The notes under the pieces were generated by a model. It had not been told where the DNA came from. It made no database searches and saw nothing but the letters and a program-made list of their open reading frames with translations. From Peptococcaceae bacterium (GTDB lineage Bacteria; Bacillota; Dehalobacteriia; UBA7702), in assembly GCA_019415505.1 (NCBI GenBank), contig DXZC01000031.1, positions 1 to 18,351 of the forward strand: a DNA stretch of 18,351 bases. The letters run 5' to 3'. The translations under genes and the position numbers were made by a program. Of this stretch, positions 16,692 through 18,351 are shown one piece after another; the first letter of the stretch is position 1; each line of letters opens with the position of its first letter.

Positions 16692-17926
16692 TAGTATTTT
16701 CCTTTTGCTACAAAATCCGCCAGTACAGCGGCATTGTGCTTTACAATTTTATCCTCTTGGACCAAGGGTAGCTCCACGCACTTGAGATGAAGGCGGCGCA
16801 CGGCGCGCAAATCATTTTCCACCGGCCCCAGGCCCTGAACACGGTACTTTGCCAACATGGCTTCGGATATTTCCCCGCTATTAATTATCACGCCGTCTAA
16901 AAAGGGACGGGGGGACAATTTTACAATGGCGTTAATATGGTCGGACAAGGTGTAGCCCTCAGTTTCGCCGGCCTGGGTCATCATATTGGCCACATAATAA
17001 ACAGAGGCCGGGGATTGGCGCAGAGCGTCTATAATGCCGGGCACCAAGAGGTTGGGTATAATGCTGGTATAGAGGCTGCCGGGACCTAAAAGAATGATAT
17101 CCGCATCCATAATAGCGTCAATGGCTTCGGAATTGACTAAATTAACCTCCGGCTCCAGGAACACCCGCTTAATGCCCCGGGAATCCTGAACTATTGTGGT
17201 TTCTCCCCGCAAGATTGAGTCGTCGGCCATTTGAGCCACTAATACCACCTTATCCATGGTTACTGGTATTACCTTGCCCCGGATATTGAGAATACGGCCA
17301 ATTTCCCGCACAGCCGCCGCCATATCCCCCTCTTTTTCCGCCAAACCGCTGATGAGAAGATTACCCAAGCAATGGCCCTGCAATTCCTGGGGCTTTGCCA
17401 AACGATAGTTAAATAGTTGTTCCAGGGTTCCCTCTTTAGGGGATAAGGCCACTAAGCAGTTGCGAATATCCCCTGGCGGCAGAGCGTCGCTGCCGCTGAT
17501 TATCCGGCCGGAGCTGCCGCCGTCGTCAGTTACGGTTACTATGGCGCTGGCGTTATAAGTTATATCCTTTAGCCCCCGTAAAATGGTGGAAAGCCCGGTG
17601 CCGCCGCCAATGGCCACCACGCCGGGGCCAGTTCTGACCTGAGTTTCCTTAGCTGTACGCACAGCTAAGGCTTCCCGCCGCCGGATAATATCTAAATGGC
17701 GCTTATAGCGGCCCCTGCCCACCATAAAGCAGATAACCCCGGCCAGGAGTAAAAACAGGGAGGCTAAACCGCTATTCATAAACCAAATAAACCACTGGGG
17801 TACAAAAGGCTCTAAAGGGTTGCGGTACAGGCGAATAAGATTAAGAATGGAGAGGAACACCAGGAGAGCGCCGAAAATAAAAAAATTATTCCAACGCCGG
17901 GTATAAAACTGATTGTGCTTTCTCAT
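16691..17926 (-). CDS. yvcK: YvcK/CofD-like gluconeogenesis factor with N-terminal membrane anchor
   Basis: A 411-residue protein. Residues about 14-33 and 45-70 are two membrane helices followed by a basic stretch (GRYKRHLDIIRRRE), then the cytoplasmic CofD-like domain from about 101: GGGTGLSTILRGLK, TVTDDGGSSGR, PPGDIRNCL, GHCLGNLLISGL and LGPGSLYTSIIPNL, all typical. B. subtilis YvcK, which lacks the anchor and is near 317 residues, binds UDP-sugars and is needed for growth and cell shape on gluconeogenic carbon sources. The anchored form would place the domain at the membrane inner face. The ATG overlaps the rapZ stop (ATGA), and the stop overlaps whiA. The reaction, if any, is unknown. 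Confidence 0.95.
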   Translation of the reverse strand: MRKHNQFYTRRWNNFFIFGALLVFLSILNLIRLYRNPLEPFVPQWFIWFMNSGLASLFLLLAGVICFMVGRGRYKRHLDIIRRREALAVRTAKETQVRTGPGVVAIGGGTGLSTILRGLKDITYNASAIVTVTDDGGSSGRIISGSDALPPGDIRNCLVALSPKEGTLEQLFNYRLAKPQELQGHCLGNLLISGLAEKEGDMAAAVREIGRILNIRGKVIPVTMDKVVLVAQMADDSILRGETTIVQDSRGIKRVFLEPEVNLVNSEAIDAIMDADIILLGPGSLYTSIIPNLLVPGIIDALRQSPASVYYVANMMTQAGETEGYTLSDHINAIVKLSPRPFLDGVIINSGEISEAMLAKYRVQGLGPVENDLRAVRRLHLKCVELPLVQEDKIVKHNAAVLADFVAKGKY

Positions 17927-18351
17927 TTTTTACCCACCCGCCAAATATCTCTGTGACTTACAGTATTACAATATTCCGCTTCACTCAATATTTTGCCTAT
18001 TTCCTCAGCGAAAAATACTGAGCGGTGCTGGCCGCCGGTGCAGCCCACGGCAATTACTAAATTATCCCTGGTTCTGGCTTCAAAATTATCCAGCATAAAT
18101 AAAAGCATACCGCGGAGGCGCTCTAAAAATTCCTGGGTTGCCGGAGTATGCAGCAGAAAATCCCCCACAGCTTTGTCTAAGCCGGTTAAAGCCTTTAAGC
18201 CCTGGTCATAATAGGGATTAGGCAAAAACCGCACGTCAAAAATAAAATCAGCATCCTGGGGAATACCGTATTTAAAACCAAAGGACACCACATTCACCAT
18301 AATTCTGGGGCCGTTGCTATGACCAAACAGGTGCCGCACATATTCCTGCAT
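17923..18351 (-). CDS. rapZ: RapZ/YvcJ nucleotide-binding protein, C-terminal part (5' end cut by window edge)
   Basis: The last 142 codons of a RapZ-family gene; the Met at the window edge is internal, since family members have about 290 residues and an N-terminal P-loop that is not seen here. The C-terminal signature is clear: SFGFKYGIPQDADFIFDVRFLPNPYY split over residues 23-49 of the fragment, TGLDKAV, and the IAVGCTGGQHRSV loop near residue 100, ending SHRDI. In E. coli the C-terminal domain binds the small RNA GlmZ and senses glucosamine-6-phosphate; in Bacillota (YvcJ) the protein hydrolyses GTP and affects competence. It overlaps yvcK by four bases and opens the rapZ-yvcK-whiA operon. 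Confidence 0.95.
   Translation of the reverse strand: MQEYVRHLFGHSNGPRIMVNVVSFGFKYGIPQDADFIFDVRFLPNPYYDQGLKALTGLDKAVGDFLLHTPATQEFLERLRGMLLFMLDNFEARTRDNLVIAVGCTGGQHRSVFFAEEIGKILSEAEYCNTVSHRDIWRVGKK

Overview
The window reads as a chromosomal housekeeping segment of an anaerobic endospore-former-type Bacillota (Clostridia or Negativicutes grade; I cannot name the genus from sequence alone). This rests on gene order (rapZ-yvcK-whiA, then rpoN, then gap-pgk-tpiA-gpmI-eno-secG), strong AGGAGG-type ribosome binding sites, a YvcK with an N-terminal membrane anchor, and a K+-dependent-type membrane pyrophosphatase. All thirteen genes I support lie on the minus strand, so transcription runs from high to low coordinates.

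Layout in transcription order. (1) 18351-15747: the 3' part of rapZ, then yvcK and whiA, overlapping by 4 and 1 bases, i.e. one operon. (2) 15746-10589: an extended -10 promoter with a perfect 16-bp palindrome, rpoN (sigma-54), then 14 bases later a sensor kinase that fuses a methyltransferase-type corrinoid-binding module, a PocR ligand-binding domain and a LytS/YesM-type kinase core, then a YesN-type AraC response regulator. (3) 10588-4571: the complete lower glycolytic set gap, pgk, tpiA, gpmI, eno, tightly packed. (4) 4570-4124: a structured, possibly terminating spacer, then secG with its own candidate promoter. (5) 4054-1973: hppA, membrane pyrophosphatase, with its own candidate promoter and a strong intrinsic terminator. 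(6) 1972-1249: a gene-poor AT-rich spacer. (7) 1248-1: a hypothetical protein overlapping by 4 bases with a truncated EamA/DMT-type transporter.

How they may work together: gap to eno carry triose phosphates to phosphoenolpyruvate and back; hppA uses pyrophosphate to build an ion gradient; YvcK, RapZ and WhiA belong to a conserved cell-envelope, growth and division cluster. The position just before gap, which in many Bacillota holds the glycolytic repressor cggR, is occupied here by a two-component system whose sensor looks able to bind a cobamide. The most interesting hypothesis in this window is that corrinoid or methyl-group status is sensed by this kinase and passed to the AraC regulator, perhaps controlling one-carbon metabolism genes elsewhere, its own rpoN operon, or the adjacent gap operon. 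No methyltransferase genes are present here to name the target. Several start codons were moved from the longest open frame (gap, pgk, the kinase and the regulator) on ribosome-binding-site and family-length grounds.
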